Shown: positions 1 through 9,508, counted from the stretch's first letter. The stretch: 64,000 nucleotides of DNA from Paracoccus wurundjeri (GCF_030678915.1 NZ_JAUUTZ010000001.1:372001-436000); one strand, 5' to 3'. Made by a program: numbers and translations. Notes: generated by a model from the sequence alone, not told the origin.

Positions 1-1
1 C

Positions 2-2554
2 CACCCGCTTGATTGCCTGACCTGCGCTGCCAATGGCGATTGTGAATTGCAGGACATGGCCGGGGCGGTGGGGCTGCGCGATGTGCGCTACAAGGCGCCC
101 GAAAATGGCGGGCTGGCCAATCATTTCGCGCAACGCGACGGGGCCGGACCGAATGCGAATTATATCCCCAAGGATGAAAGCAACCCGTATTTCACCTATG
201 ATCCCTCGAAATGTATCGTCTGCTCGCGCTGCGTGCGGGCATGTGAAGAGGTGCAGGGCACTTTCGCCCTGACTATCGAGGGCAGGGGCTTTGACAGCCG
301 GGTGAGTGCCGGCGCCTCAACCGATGATTTTCTGACCTCTGATTGTGTGTCCTGCGGTGCCTGCGTACAGGCCTGCCCGACCGCGACCCTTCAGGAAAAA
401 TCGGTGATCGAGCTGGGCACGCCCGAACGCTCGGTCATCACCACTTGCGCCTATTGCGGTGTGGGATGCAGCTTCAAGGCCGAATTGAACGGCGATGAGC
501 TGGTGCGCATGGTGCCCTATAAGCACGGCAAGGCGAACCGGGGTCATAGCTGCATCAAGGGACGTTTTGCCTATGGATATGCCCAGCATAAAGACCGCAT
601 CCTGAAGCCGATGATCCGTGATCATATCGATGAGCCCTGGAAAGAGGTCGAATGGGACGAGGCTCTTGCCTTCGCGGCGAACCGGATGCGCGGGCTGCAG
701 GAAAAATACGGTCAGAAATCCATCGGCGTGATCACATCCAGCCGCTGCACGAATGAGGAAACCTATCTCGTGCAGAAGCTGACCCGCGCGGTGTTCAAGA
801 ACAACAATACCGATACCTGCGCGCGCGTCTGCCATTCGCCCACCGGCTACGGTCTGGGCAAGACCTATGGCACCTCGGCCGGAACGCAGGATTTCGACTC
901 GGTGCAATATTCCGATGTGATCATGATCATCGGTGCGAATCCGACCGATGCGCATCCTGTCTTTGCCTCGCGGATGAAAAAGCGCGTGCGGGCAGGCGCC
1001 AAGGTCATTGTCGTGGATCCGCGTCGGATCGATATGGTACGCTCGACCCATATTCGCGCAGAGCATCATCTGCCGCTGCGCCCCGGCACCAATGTGGCTG
1101 TCGTTACCGCCATGGCGCATGTGATCGTGACCGAAGGGCTCTATGACGAAATGTTCATTCGTGAACGCTGCGATTGGGACGAATTCCAGCATTATGTCGA
1201 ATTCGTTCGTGACCCGCGTCATGCGCCCGAAGCGATCGAGATGCTGACAGGCGTTCCCGCCGCCGATCTGCGGGCTGCCGCGCGGCTATATGCGACGGGC
1301 GGCAATGGCGCGATCTATTACGGGCTTGGCGTGACCGAACATTCGCAGGGTTCGACCACCGTCATGGGGATCGCCAATCTGGCGATGTTGACTGGCAATA
1401 TCGGGCGCGAGGGTGTGGGGGTGAACCCGCTGCGCGGCCAGAACAACGTGCAGGGTTCCTGCGACATGGGCTCCTTCCCGCATGAACTGCCCGGTTACCG
1501 GCATGTGAAACTGCCGGATGTGCGTGCAATCTACGAACAAGCATGGGGCGTCGAGATCGATCCCGAACCGGGTCTGCGGATCCCCAACATGCTGGATGCC
1601 GCCGTCGAGGGCACGTTCAAGGGGTTGTATTGCCAGGGAGAGGATATCCTGCAATCCGATCCCGACACGCATCACGTCGCGGCCGGTCTGGCAGCGATGG
1701 AATGCGTGATCGTGCATGACCTGTTCCTGAACGAAACGGCCAATTACGCCCATGTCTTCCTGCCCGGTTCGACCTTCCTTGAGAAGAACGGCACCTTCAC
1801 CAATGCCGAGCGGCGGATCAATCTGGTCCGCAAGGTCATGGCGCCACGGAACGGTTATGAGGACTGGGAGGTCACGCAGATGCTGGCCAATGCGATGGGG
1901 GCCGATTGGCATTATACCCATCCGTCCCAGATCATGGACGAGATCGCCGCGACCACGCCAAGCTTTGCCGGGGTGACGTTCGAACTTCTGGAAGAGAAAG
2001 GCTCCGTGCAATGGCCCTGCAACGAGGACGCGCCCGAGGGCACGCCTCTGATGCATGTCGACGGCTTCAAGGCGGGCAAAGGTCATTTCATGATCACCGA
2101 ATATGTGGCGACGGATGAACGTACCGGCCCGCGCTATCCGCTGTTGCTGACGACGGGGCGGATCCTGTCTCAGTATAATGTGGGCGCTCAGACGCGCCGG
2201 ACCCATAATAGCATCTGGCATGACGAGGATGTACTTGAGATCCATCCGCATGATGCTGAACAACGTGGTGTCAATGATGGCGATTTCGTGCGGCTGGCGT
2301 CGCGTACGGGTGAGACGACGCTGCGCGCCGTTGTGACCGAACGTGTGGCGGTCGGGGTGGTTTATACGACCTTCCACCACCCCACGACGCAGGCAAATGT
2401 GGTGACGACCGATTTCTCGGACTGGGCGACCAATTGTCCTGAATTCAAGGTCACCGCAGTGCAGGTCAGCCCCTCGAACGGACCTTCGGAGTGGCAGGAG
2501 AACTATAACCGGCACGCCGAATTGTCGCGCCGGATCCTGCCCGCGGCGGAGTGA
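2..2554 (+). CDS. fdsA: NAD-dependent formate dehydrogenase alpha subunit, 5'-truncated by window edge
   Basis: Catalytic molybdenum subunit that oxidises formate to CO2 and passes electrons through Fe-S clusters to the NAD-reducing subunits of a soluble FdsGBA complex. The visible part is 850 residues; roughly 100 N-terminal residues (the [2Fe-2S] domain) lie outside the window. The first residues read HPLDCLTC, the His/Cys cluster motif of NuoG-like domains. Then come two ferredoxin-type clusters (CIVCSRCVRAC near residue 71 and CVSCGACVQAC near 116), a [4Fe-4S] motif CAYCGVGC near 149, and the molybdopterin oxidoreductase domain. The metal ligand is a cysteine in ARVCHSPT (about residue 277), not selenocysteine. 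The stop overlaps the start of fdhD, and fdsD follows, matching the fdsGBACD order of Rhodobacter and Paracoccus, so fdsG and fdsB are expected just upstream. The call is firm. Confidence 0.95.
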   Translation, partial: HPLDCLTCAANGDCELQDMAGAVGLRDVRYKAPENGGLANHFAQRDGAGPNANYIPKDESNPYFTYDPSKCIVCSRCVRACEEVQGTFALTIEGRGFDSRVSAGASTDDFLTSDCVSCGACVQACPTATLQEKSVIELGTPERSVITTCAYCGVGCSFKAELNGDELVRMVPYKHGKANRGHSCIKGRFAYGYAQHKDRILKPMIRDHIDEPWKEVEWDEALAFAANRMRGLQEKYGQKSIGVITSSRCTNEETYLVQKLTRAVFKNNNTDTCARVCHSPTGYGLGKTYGTSAGTQDFDSVQYSDVIMIIGANPTDAHPVFASRMKKRVRAGAKVIVVDPRRIDMVRSTHIRAEHHLPLRPGTNVAVVTAMAHVIVTEGLYDEMFIRERCDWDEFQHYVEFVRDPRHAPEAIEMLTGVPAADLRAAARLYATGGNGAIYYGLGVTEHSQGSTTVMGIANLAMLTGNIGREGVGVNPLRGQNNVQGSCDMGSFPHELPGYRHVKLPDVRAIYEQAWGVEIDPEPGLRIPNMLDAAVEGTFKGLYCQGEDILQSDPDTHHVAAGLAAMECVIVHDLFLNETANYAHVFLPGSTFLEKNGTFTNAERRINLVRKVMAPRNGYEDWEVTQMLANAMGADWHYTHPSQIMDEIAATTPSFAGVTFELLEEKGSVQWPCNEDAPEGTPLMHVDGFKAGKGHFMITEYVATDERTGPRYPLLLTTGRILSQYNVGAQTRRTHNSIWHDEDVLEIHPHDAEQRGVNDGDFVRLASRTGETTLRAVVTERVAVGVVYTTFHHPTTQANVVTTDFSDWATNCPEFKVTAVQVSPSNGPSEWQENYNRHAELSRRILPAAE

Positions 2555-3381
2555 TGACGAAATTGCCGGAACCCGTCGGCGTGATGCCTGCAAACCATGT
2601 CAGGCCGGGCAGTCAACGTGGCGTAAGCCGGAGTCTTCCCGAGGAAACTCCGGTCGCCATGGTCTATGACGGGACAAGTCACGCGGTGATGATGGCCACG
2701 CCCGCCGATATTCAGGATTTCGCGGCGGGCTTTTCGCTGACCGAGGGGTTCGTGACCGGGCTGGAGGATATCGCCTCTTGCGAGGTCATCGCGCATGATC
2801 TGGGCATCGAGGCCCGGATGTGGCTGCGCGGCGATCGTGCTCAGGCATTGGCCGCCCGCCGTCGCAACATGATCGGCCCGGTCGGTTGCGGGCTCTGCGG
2901 GATCGACTCGCTGGAAGAAGCGAGCCGGGCCTTGCCTGATTTGCGGGACAAGGGGCCGTCGCTTTCTGTGGCGCAGGTTGCCCTGGCCACCGATTCTCTG
3001 CGCGACTGGCAACCGTTTCACGACCAGACAAGGGCGGTCCACGCCGCGGGTTTCCTGATTCCCGGCCGGGGCGTGGTTCTTGCCCGCGAAGATGTCGGCC
3101 GCCACAACGCGCTTGACAAGCTGATCGGCGCAATGGCGCGGCAGGATATCGATGCAGAGCAGGGCGCCATCGTCCTGACCAGCCGCGTCTCGGTCGAGAT
3201 GGTGCAGAAATGCGCCATGGCCGGATGCACCATCCTGATCGCTGTCTCGGCGCCTACGCTTCACGCTTTGCGGATCGCCGATACCGCAGGCATCACCGTC
3301 GCCGCATTCGCCCGTGGCGAAGGCTTCGATCTTTTTACCCACCCTGAACGGCTGAAGGCCGAGGTATCGCATGTCGCCTGA
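2554..3381 (+). CDS. fdhD: Formate dehydrogenase accessory sulfurtransferase FdhD (FdsC)
   Basis: A 275-residue FdhD-family protein. The family moves sulfur from a cysteine desulfurase to the bis-MGD cofactor, which activates formate dehydrogenase, and may also carry the cofactor. The signature CGLCG is present (about residues 112-116), supplying the CxxC cysteines of the family, and the C-terminal part has the conserved EDVGRHNALDK stretch. The ATG used here overlaps the fdsA stop (TGATG); a GTG one codon earlier is possible. The end overlaps fdsD by 11 bases, so fdsA, fdhD and fdsD are one translationally coupled unit. Confidence 0.95.
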   Translation: MTKLPEPVGVMPANHVRPGSQRGVSRSLPEETPVAMVYDGTSHAVMMATPADIQDFAAGFSLTEGFVTGLEDIASCEVIAHDLGIEARMWLRGDRAQALAARRRNMIGPVGCGLCGIDSLEEASRALPDLRDKGPSLSVAQVALATDSLRDWQPFHDQTRAVHAAGFLIPGRGVVLAREDVGRHNALDKLIGAMARQDIDAEQGAIVLTSRVSVEMVQKCAMAGCTILIAVSAPTLHALRIADTAGITVAAFARGEGFDLFTHPERLKAEVSHVA

Positions 3382-3571
3382 AAAAATGGTCATGATGGCC
3401 AATCAGATCGCTACTTTCTTCAACACCCAGCCCGGTGATGCGGCGAAGAATATCGCCAACCATATCTCTGATTTCTGGGAACCAAGGATGCGCCAGCAAT
3501 TGGCGGATTATATCACGTCCGGCGGCGCGGGTCTGAACCCGTCAGTAGAGGCTGCGGCAAAATTGCTTTGA
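3371..3571 (+). CDS. fdsD: Formate dehydrogenase delta subunit FdsD
   Basis: A 66-residue acidic-basic small protein starting MSPEKMVMMANQIATFF, matching the short FdsD family found last in fds operons. It is predicted mostly helical, with no membrane segment or cysteine. In Rhodobacter-type enzymes FdsD is needed for full activity and may act as a small subunit or chaperone; its mechanism is not settled. It overlaps the 3' end of fdhD by 11 bases, and no further fds gene follows. The ORF contains the conserved helix SDFWEPRMRQQL. Confidence 0.9.
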   Translation: MSPEKMVMMANQIATFFNTQPGDAAKNIANHISDFWEPRMRQQLADYITSGGAGLNPSVEAAAKLL

Positions 3572-3633
3572 AACCGGTAAGGTCTCTGTACGTTATCTTT
3601 AACGCGTAACCGGTGAATAGCTTCCGAGGCCTT

Positions 3634-4581
3634 ATGCCCAACAATGACTTCGATCTGTCGCAAAGCCGCCTTTGCGTCATCATGAATCTTGGTTCGGGCC
3701 GTAAGGACGATCGGGAATTCATCGCGCTTGTAACAGGGGCATTGCAGCCTCTTTGTGCAGCATTTGAATTGCGCCAGACCCAGCGCGGTGAAGATCTGAC
3801 GCGGATGACAAGGCAGGCCGTCTCGGACGGTTTCAAGGTCGTCATTGCGGCAGGTGGTGACGGCACATTGGCGGCCGTGGCTGGCGTGCTTGCCGGGACC
3901 GATACCGTCATGGGCGTTCTGCCCGGCGGCACATTCAACTATTTCGCCCGCGATCTGGGCGTGGGCGAGACACCGGAAGAGGCGCTTGAAACGCTTCGGA
4001 ATGCCCGTATCGCCACGGTGGATATCGGACAGATCAACGATCTGGTGTTTCTGAATAATGTTAGTCTGGGCATCTACCCGCATATCCTCAAGATGCGTGA
4101 AGGCATTTACCGGCGCTGGGGCCGCTCGCGTATTGCCGCCTATGGTTCGGTCCTGATTTCATTGCGGCGATTGCGCCGGCCGATGACGCTGACCGCGCGG
4201 ATCGGGGACGAGGTTCGTCATTTCACGACCGCGCTTGTCTTCGTCGCCCGAAGTGCATACCAGCTTGAAAGTTTTGGCCTCGAGGGTGCCGATGCAATCC
4301 GCAAAGGGCAGTTTGCCGTGCTGATCGCCCGCGCGCGCAAACCGTTGCCGTTGATCCGTTCTGCCCTTCGACTAGTGGCGGGATTGGGGGCACAGGATGA
4401 TGATTTCGACCTGATCACCACTGACGAATTGACCATCCAGACCAGAAAAAGCCAGCATGTCGCGCATGACGGCGAAAAAAACCTGATGCATAGCCCATTG
4501 CATCTGCGTGTCCGCAAGGATGCGCTGCGTATGCTGTTGCCCGCCGAGGGGCGCGTCAAGGCCAATGGTGACGGCGCGTGA
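3634..4581 (+). CDS. Diacylglycerol kinase-family (YegS/BmrU-like) lipid kinase
   Basis: A 315-residue protein with the DAGK catalytic fold: CVIMNLGSGRKD near the N-terminus, then the nucleotide-binding GGDGT at about residues 76-80 and a PGGTFNYFARDLG motif. Family members phosphorylate diacylglycerol or a related lipid with ATP at the cytoplasmic membrane; the substrate cannot be told from sequence. The ATG at 3634 is preferred over the GTG at 3613 because a GAGG sits four bases upstream. The stop overlaps the GTG start of the metallophosphoesterase (GTGA), so the two are likely one transcript and possibly one function in lipid turnover. Confidence 0.88.
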   Translation: MPNNDFDLSQSRLCVIMNLGSGRKDDREFIALVTGALQPLCAAFELRQTQRGEDLTRMTRQAVSDGFKVVIAAGGDGTLAAVAGVLAGTDTVMGVLPGGTFNYFARDLGVGETPEEALETLRNARIATVDIGQINDLVFLNNVSLGIYPHILKMREGIYRRWGRSRIAAYGSVLISLRRLRRPMTLTARIGDEVRHFTTALVFVARSAYQLESFGLEGADAIRKGQFAVLIARARKPLPLIRSALRLVAGLGAQDDDFDLITTDELTIQTRKSQHVAHDGEKNLMHSPLHLRVRKDALRMLLPAEGRVKANGDGA

Positions 4582-5378
4582 CGCGGCTTGTCCATCTTTC
4601 CGACCTGCATTTCGGCTATGAACATGCGGGAATGGTCGAATCCCTGCTTGCCTGCGTCAACCGCCAAGAGGCCGATCTGGTCGTTGTGACCGGAGATCTG
4701 ACCCATCGCGCCCGCCCGGACCAGTTCGCGGCCGCCGCCAGTTTCCTTTCACGTATCAAGGCGCCGCTGCTAGCGGTGCCCGGCAATCATGATATCCCGC
4801 TGTACAGCCTTGTAATGCGCTTCACTCAGCCCTGGGCGGGCTATCGCCGCAGCATAGCTGCCGCGCTTTCGCCGGTCCTGAGGGTAGGCGGCGTGCAGGT
4901 ATTGGGCATAAACAGCGTTGATCCGTTTTCATGGCGTCGCGGTGCGTTACACAGCGGTGCGGTCAGGGCTGCTATTGCCCGGATTGATCCTGCCGCGATA
5001 AATATCGTCGCTCTTCACCATCCCCTGCAGCAGGCGCCGGACGCGCCGAAGGAACTTGCCCGGAATGCCGGAACGGCATTGGCGATGCTGGAAGAGGCGG
5101 GGGTGCAGATCATTCTGTCGGGACATTTGCATCGATGGGAGGCAAAATTCCTGCTTGGGTCAGGCTCGCCCGCGCGAATCCTGCAGATTCATGCTGGAAC
5201 CGCGCTTTGCGCACGCCCCGAGGATCCGCCGAACGAATTTGCCGTTCTGGAATTCAGCGACGACGACACGCTACTTGTCGCGCGTCATTATGCGCGGAAT
5301 GGAACCTATGATCCTGACAGCATCGCCGAAACGACAAGTTTTTCGCGTGTGAACGGGTATTGGCGGAATCTGGACTGA
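4578..5378 (+). CDS. Metallophosphoesterase (calcineurin-like)
   Basis: A 266-residue calcineurin-like phosphoesterase. All family metal motifs are visible in order: DLHFG (DxH), GDLT (GDxx), GNHD, LHHP and GHLHRWE (GHxH). These bind a dinuclear metal centre that hydrolyses phosphomono- or diesters; cyclic nucleotides, lipid headgroups such as UDP-diacylglucosamine, or DNA are all possible substrates in the family. No signal peptide is seen, so it is cytoplasmic. It starts with GTG overlapping the lipid-kinase stop. The pairing with a DAGK-like kinase hints at a phospholipid role, which is inference. Confidence 0.9.
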   Translation: MTRLVHLSDLHFGYEHAGMVESLLACVNRQEADLVVVTGDLTHRARPDQFAAAASFLSRIKAPLLAVPGNHDIPLYSLVMRFTQPWAGYRRSIAAALSPVLRVGGVQVLGINSVDPFSWRRGALHSGAVRAAIARIDPAAINIVALHHPLQQAPDAPKELARNAGTALAMLEEAGVQIILSGHLHRWEAKFLLGSGSPARILQIHAGTALCARPEDPPNEFAVLEFSDDDTLLVARHYARNGTYDPDSIAETTSFSRVNGYWRNLD

Positions 5379-5422
5379 GACCTGCTGCCCTTGCCGCTGT
5401 CCATCCGTGTATGACCAAGGGT

Positions 5423-5464
5423 GCAACCTGCCGCCGGCATCCATTTGAGGTGGCGGCAGGTTGC
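5423..5464. terminator. Bidirectional hairpin between convergent genes
   Basis: A 13-bp perfect inverted repeat (GCAACCTGCCGCC at 5423-5435, its complement at 5452-5464) with a 16-base loop sits in the 95-base gap between the convergent metallophosphoesterase and dctD genes. There is no T-run on either side, so intrinsic termination is likely but not certain. Confidence 0.6.
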
Positions 5465-5473
5465 GGAATCGGT

Positions 5474-6799
5474 TTACAGGTAATCGCTGCGCTGCAACCC
5501 GTATTTTGCCATTTTTTCGTTCAGCGTCCGCCGGGGCAGGCATAGTTCGTCCATGACGCTGGCGATGCTTCCCCTGTGACGGCGCATGGTATTGTCGATC
5601 AGCATCCGCTCGAAACTTTCGACATATTCCTTCAATGGCTTGCCTTCCGTGGTGGTTGCCTGCTGATTGTCGTCACCATCGGACATCAGAAGCGACACGA
5701 TGCTGCCCGTGCCGCGCCTGTTCTGCAGCACCGCCCGCTCGGCGACATTGATGAGTTGACGGATATTCCCCGGCCACGGTGCCTGCAGAAGCTGCGCTGC
5801 CTCCTGTGCGCCGACCTGGGGCGCATCGCAACCATACTCCTCGGCGAATTGTTCGGTCATGCGGTTGAACAATGTCAGGATATCCTCGCCGCGGGCGCGC
5901 AGGGGGGGCAGGGTGATGTTCAGGGCCGACAGGCGATAGAACAGATCCGGGCGCAGCGAATCCTCGGCTTTGCGACCTTCGCCACGGGCGTTCGATATGG
6001 CGATGATCCGGGTTTCCGAGGGCGAGGCCTGATCGTTGATGAAGGCAAGAAGCCGGGCCTGCAAGGGCTCGGACAGGGCCTCGATATCTTCCAGACATAA
6101 TGTTCCGCCGCGCGTTTCTTCGAGTGCGGGCAATCCGTCATCCATCGGGCCGAACAACCGCGATGTCAGCGCCTCGTCATTATAGGCTGCGCAGGAGACT
6201 GGCACGAATTTCCTGTTGGCCCGTGGCCCGACGGCATGCAGCGCATGGGCCACCAGCGTCTTGCCGGTGCCGGTTTCGCCATCGATCAGGACATGGCCGT
6301 CGGCCTGCCCCAGATCAAGGATGTCTTCGCGCAGCCGTTCCATGACCGGGCTGGAACCGATCAGTTTCGACATGACCTGCTGACCTTCTGACAGGTCGCG
6401 GCGCAATGCGCGGTTATCCAGTGTCATCCGCCGGGCATGGGTCGCCTTCTTGGCAAGCGAGGTCATCTTGTCCGGATTGAACGGCTTTTCCATGAAGTCC
6501 ATGGCACCAAGCCGCATGGCCTCGACCGCCATCGGGACGTCGCCATGCCCGGTGATCAGAATGACCGGCAGGGCAGAATCCGTGCTCATGAGCCGTTTGA
6601 GAAATGCGATGCCGTCCATGCCGGGCATGCGGATATCCGACAGGACAATCCCGGGCCAGTCCGGCCCGATAACCTTCAACGCGTCCTCTGCACTTGCAAA
6701 GGTTTCGGTATCGAAACCCGAAAGGACCAGCCACTGGCTGATCGATTCCCGCATATCGGGCTCGTCGTCAACGATCGCAATCTTGAGTTTGCGGGACAT
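5474..6799 (-). CDS. dctD: C4-dicarboxylate response regulator DctD-like, GAFTGA loop missing
   Basis: A 441-residue three-domain response regulator: receiver domain (1-120, phospho-acceptor Asp55 in SDIRMPG), an AAA+ domain with Walker A GETGTGKT, and a C-terminal Fis-type helix-turn-helix. In the classical family the AAA+ domain opens sigma-54 promoters through a GAFTGA loop. Here the segment after RLFG reads PMDDGLPALEET and runs straight into GGTLCLEDIE, so the loop is deleted (about 14 residues short) and the Walker B acidic pair is ED, not DE. The arginine finger region RPDLFYRL is kept. It probably no longer works with sigma-54; Rhodobacter NtrC is a known precedent. The dctB gene lies 21 bases upstream, so they form a two-component operon. 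Confidence 0.85.
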   Translation of the reverse strand: MSRKLKIAIVDDEPDMRESISQWLVLSGFDTETFASAEDALKVIGPDWPGIVLSDIRMPGMDGIAFLKRLMSTDSALPVILITGHGDVPMAVEAMRLGAMDFMEKPFNPDKMTSLAKKATHARRMTLDNRALRRDLSEGQQVMSKLIGSSPVMERLREDILDLGQADGHVLIDGETGTGKTLVAHALHAVGPRANRKFVPVSCAAYNDEALTSRLFGPMDDGLPALEETRGGTLCLEDIEALSEPLQARLLAFINDQASPSETRIIAISNARGEGRKAEDSLRPDLFYRLSALNITLPPLRARGEDILTLFNRMTEQFAEEYGCDAPQVGAQEAAQLLQAPWPGNIRQLINVAERAVLQNRRGTGSIVSLLMSDGDDNQQATTTEGKPLKEYVESFERMLIDNTMRRHRGSIASVMDELCLPRRTLNEKMAKYGLQRSDYL

Positions 6800-6820
6800 C
6801 AGGCATCCTCTCCTGTTTAC

Positions 6821-8620
6821 TCATTCGGCAGCAAGCGCCTCGCCCGGATCGTCCGGCCGGTGCAAGGGCAACTCAACCTGAAACACCGCTCCACTACCTT
6901 CGGTTTCATTATGTGCGGTTAATCGTCCTCCGAAATCCGCGACGATAGACGAAGAGATCGCCAGACCAAGGCCTGTTCCCTCTCCGGGTTTTTTCGTTGT
7001 CCAGAAAGGTTCAAACAGTTTTTCGAGATCGGCGACACCCGGGCCGTTGTCCCGCACTGACAAATACGCGTGAGCACGGGTTTCCACCGTGATGTCAATT
7101 CGTCCGTCGCGCCTGTCTTTTACTGCATCCATAGCGTTTCGTAACAGATTGATGATGACCTGCTCAAGCCGGATACGGTCGGCCATGACCATGATCTTTT
7201 CACGCGGGATGTTTCTGTTCACACGGATCGGGCGTTCGCGCAGCTGCGGCTCCATCATGCTGAGCGCGGAACTGACGGCGGCGCGAAGATCGACAGGCTC
7301 GACGGCCTCGCCGCCCTTGCGGGCATAGGATTTCAATTGCCGCGTGATTGCGGTCATGCGGTCGATCAGATCATTGATACGCTGAAAGCTGGACAGGGCC
7401 TCTTCGGGGCGCGCGCGTTGCAGCAACAACCGTGCCCCTGCGAGATAAGTTTTCATCGCGGCCAGCGGCTGGTTGAGTTCGTGACTGACCCCGGCCGACA
7501 TTTCACCAAGCGCGGCGAGCTTCGAGCTTTGCTGAACCGTTTGCTCCGCCACCCGAAGCTCTTTCTGGACCCGCTCGCGTTCGGCGATCTCGCGCGTGAG
7601 ACGAGCGTTCAATGCCCGCAGGTCCGCAGACTCGCGCATATAGGCCACGGATTGCATCCGCGCCCGGCGCGACAGGATATAGAAACTTGCCGCCAGCAGG
7701 ATCGCAAAGCCCATGATTTCAAGTGCCAACACGGCATTCACACGTTCGCGGATCGAGGAATAGGTGGTGAAGCCGATCATTTTCCAGCCCCGGAACGGAA
7801 TCCGCGCCTCGCTGCGCATCACCGCGTTTCCGGCAAGATACGCGTCGGCAGGGGGGGTGGTCCAGTCGGTGGTGACCTGAAACGCCCGCTGGATGGCGGA
7901 AGGCGCCGAGCGCACCTCGAGCGCCTCGGGCATGGTCAGCCCACGCCAGCGTGGCTCTGTGGCCAGAATGATATTGCCTGAACTGTCGACGACCGCGACG
8001 GCATCCGATATTCCCGCCCATGACCGTTCTATCTGTGTCAGTTCCGCGCCGACGACGATCACGCCCAGCGTCTTGCCTTCGGCGACGACGGCGCGGGAAT
8101 AGGTGAATTCATAGCCGGTCGCATTCTCGTTCGAGACAGTGAAAACCGTATCGCGAGAGCGCAATGCATCGACGTAATGGCGCGCAAGCGCGTAATTGGT
8201 GCCGATCTGGAAACGGTCTGTTGAGCTTACGGTGCGCCCGGATGCATCGAGAAGCCGGATCGACACGCCGCCGATTTCCTTTTGCGCCGCGATCAGCCGT
8301 GCCGAGGTCGTAGAGAAATTATTGCTGTTCAACGCATCGATCAGCAGCGGATCGCGGGCCAGCAGCAATGGCACCACGGCAGTGCGCCGCAATTCTGAAA
8401 TCAGGTTCCCGGTATAAAGCGCAAGCCGCAATTCCGCCCGGACACGGGTATTCTCGGATATGCGATCGGTCAGCCAGGCATTCGTCGTCCAGATCGACGC
8501 GATCGCGGTCAGCACGATCAGCACAATGGAGCCGCGCAGCCACCACGGCTTCACTGCGGCGGCCAGTCTTCGGCGCCGTCTGGTCTGGATGTGAGCCGTG
8601 TTATTGTCTCCTTCAGTCAC
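6821..8620 (-). CDS. dctB: C4-dicarboxylate sensor histidine kinase DctB-like
   Basis: An approximately 600-residue inner-membrane sensor kinase. It has a basic N-terminus (RRRRR), a first membrane helix (GSIVLIVLTAIASIW), a periplasmic double-PAS-like sensor of about 250 residues, a second membrane helix (IMGFAILLAASFYIL), a coiled-coil, and the kinase core. The H-box is GVSHELNQPLAAMKTY, the N-box NLLRNAMDAV, and the G boxes DNGPGV and GTGLGLA. It should sense dicarboxylates in the periplasm and phosphorylate the DctD-like regulator next door. The start is uncertain: GTG at 8620 is used; a TTG at 8641 is in frame and neither has a strong ribosome site. No TRAP transporter genes are visible nearby. 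Confidence 0.85.
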   Translation of the reverse strand: MTEGDNNTAHIQTRRRRRLAAAVKPWWLRGSIVLIVLTAIASIWTTNAWLTDRISENTRVRAELRLALYTGNLISELRRTAVVPLLLARDPLLIDALNSNNFSTTSARLIAAQKEIGGVSIRLLDASGRTVSSTDRFQIGTNYALARHYVDALRSRDTVFTVSNENATGYEFTYSRAVVAEGKTLGVIVVGAELTQIERSWAGISDAVAVVDSSGNIILATEPRWRGLTMPEALEVRSAPSAIQRAFQVTTDWTTPPADAYLAGNAVMRSEARIPFRGWKMIGFTTYSSIRERVNAVLALEIMGFAILLAASFYILSRRARMQSVAYMRESADLRALNARLTREIAERERVQKELRVAEQTVQQSSKLAALGEMSAGVSHELNQPLAAMKTYLAGARLLLQRARPEEALSSFQRINDLIDRMTAITRQLKSYARKGGEAVEPVDLRAAVSSALSMMEPQLRERPIRVNRNIPREKIMVMADRIRLEQVIINLLRNAMDAVKDRRDGRIDITVETRAHAYLSVRDNGPGVADLEKLFEPFWTTKKPGEGTGLGLAISSSIVADFGGRLTAHNETEGSGAVFQVELPLHRPDDPGEALAAE

Positions 8621-8685
8621 AAGGCGAACTTTCGGCTGCAAGTTACGGTTATGGCAGTCTAGTTCCAGAACCGTTTCCGCTCAAG

Positions 8686-9354
8686 TCAACTGCTTACCAA
8701 TGCATCAACCAGCCCGCGGAACAGCAGCCTGCCGTCACTGCCGCCAAGTCTTTCATCCGCGGCGCGTTCGGGATGCGGCATCATGCCCAGCACACGACGA
8801 TTGCCCGAAAGGATTCCCGCGATATCGGCGACAGAACCGTTGATCGCGGGCGCATAGGTGAAGGCGATCAGGTCGTCTTTGTACAGTTTTTCAAGCTCGT
8901 CAGGGGTGATCTGATAATTGCCGTCATGATGGGCAACCGGGATCGTAATCTGCTGACGTGCGGAATAGCCCGAGGTAAAAACGCTATCCGTCGTGGCGAC
9001 TTCCAGAACCGCGGGTTTGCACAGGAATGTCAGTCCCTGATTGCGCATCAATGCGCCCGGAAGCAGGTCCAGCTCGGTCAAGACTTGGAAACCATTGCAA
9101 ATTCCAAGCACGAAGCCCCCACGCTCGGCATGTTGCCGCAGGGCTTTTGCAATCGGTGACTGGGCCGCGATCGCGCCGCAACGCAGATAATCGCCATAGG
9201 AAAACCCACCGGGTACTGCGACCAGATCGGTTCCTGCGGGCAGAGAGTCGTCCTTGTGCCAGACCCGCGCGACCTCCGCCCCTGCCTGTTGTAGCGCCAC
9301 GACCAGATCGCGGTCGCAATTAGAGCCGGGGAAGGTGATGACAGCAGCTTTCAT
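8686..9354 (-). CDS. purQ: Phosphoribosylformylglycinamidine synthase subunit PurQ
   Basis: A 222-residue class I glutamine amidotransferase. It releases ammonia from glutamine for FGAM synthase in purine synthesis, working with PurL and PurS. The nucleophile is Cys86 in GICNGFQ, and the catalytic His/Glu pair lies in MMPHPERAAD near residue 195. The start is an ATG with AGGAG nine bases upstream. PurS, usually next to purQ, is not found in the 215 bases upstream and the downstream neighbour is dctB, so purS and purL must lie elsewhere. Confidence 0.96.
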   Translation of the reverse strand: MKAAVITFPGSNCDRDLVVALQQAGAEVARVWHKDDSLPAGTDLVAVPGGFSYGDYLRCGAIAAQSPIAKALRQHAERGGFVLGICNGFQVLTELDLLPGALMRNQGLTFLCKPAVLEVATTDSVFTSGYSARQQITIPVAHHDGNYQITPDELEKLYKDDLIAFTYAPAINGSVADIAGILSGNRRVLGMMPHPERAADERLGGSDGRLLFRGLVDALVSS

Positions 9355-9486
9355 GGGCGAAACTCCTAGCGAAGATGTCGCTGCCTTAGCCTAATTTCAT
9401 CGCCCCGAAAAGAGTTTCCGCCCGTAAATCGCTGATGACGGGGTGATAATCGACGTGTTCCGTCGGACCTGCATTTCGGCCCCGGT

Positions 9487-9508
9487 CCACCCGTCATCCA
9501 CCCGTCAT
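9487..9508. repeat. Two-copy 11-base tandem repeat
   Basis: The unit CCACCCGTCAT occurs twice head to tail (9487-9497 and 9498-9508), followed by a partial degenerate third unit. It lies in the 215-base gap between purQ and glyS. The gap otherwise holds no supported gene; its short open frames have no ribosome site or family resemblance. Confidence 0.5.
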
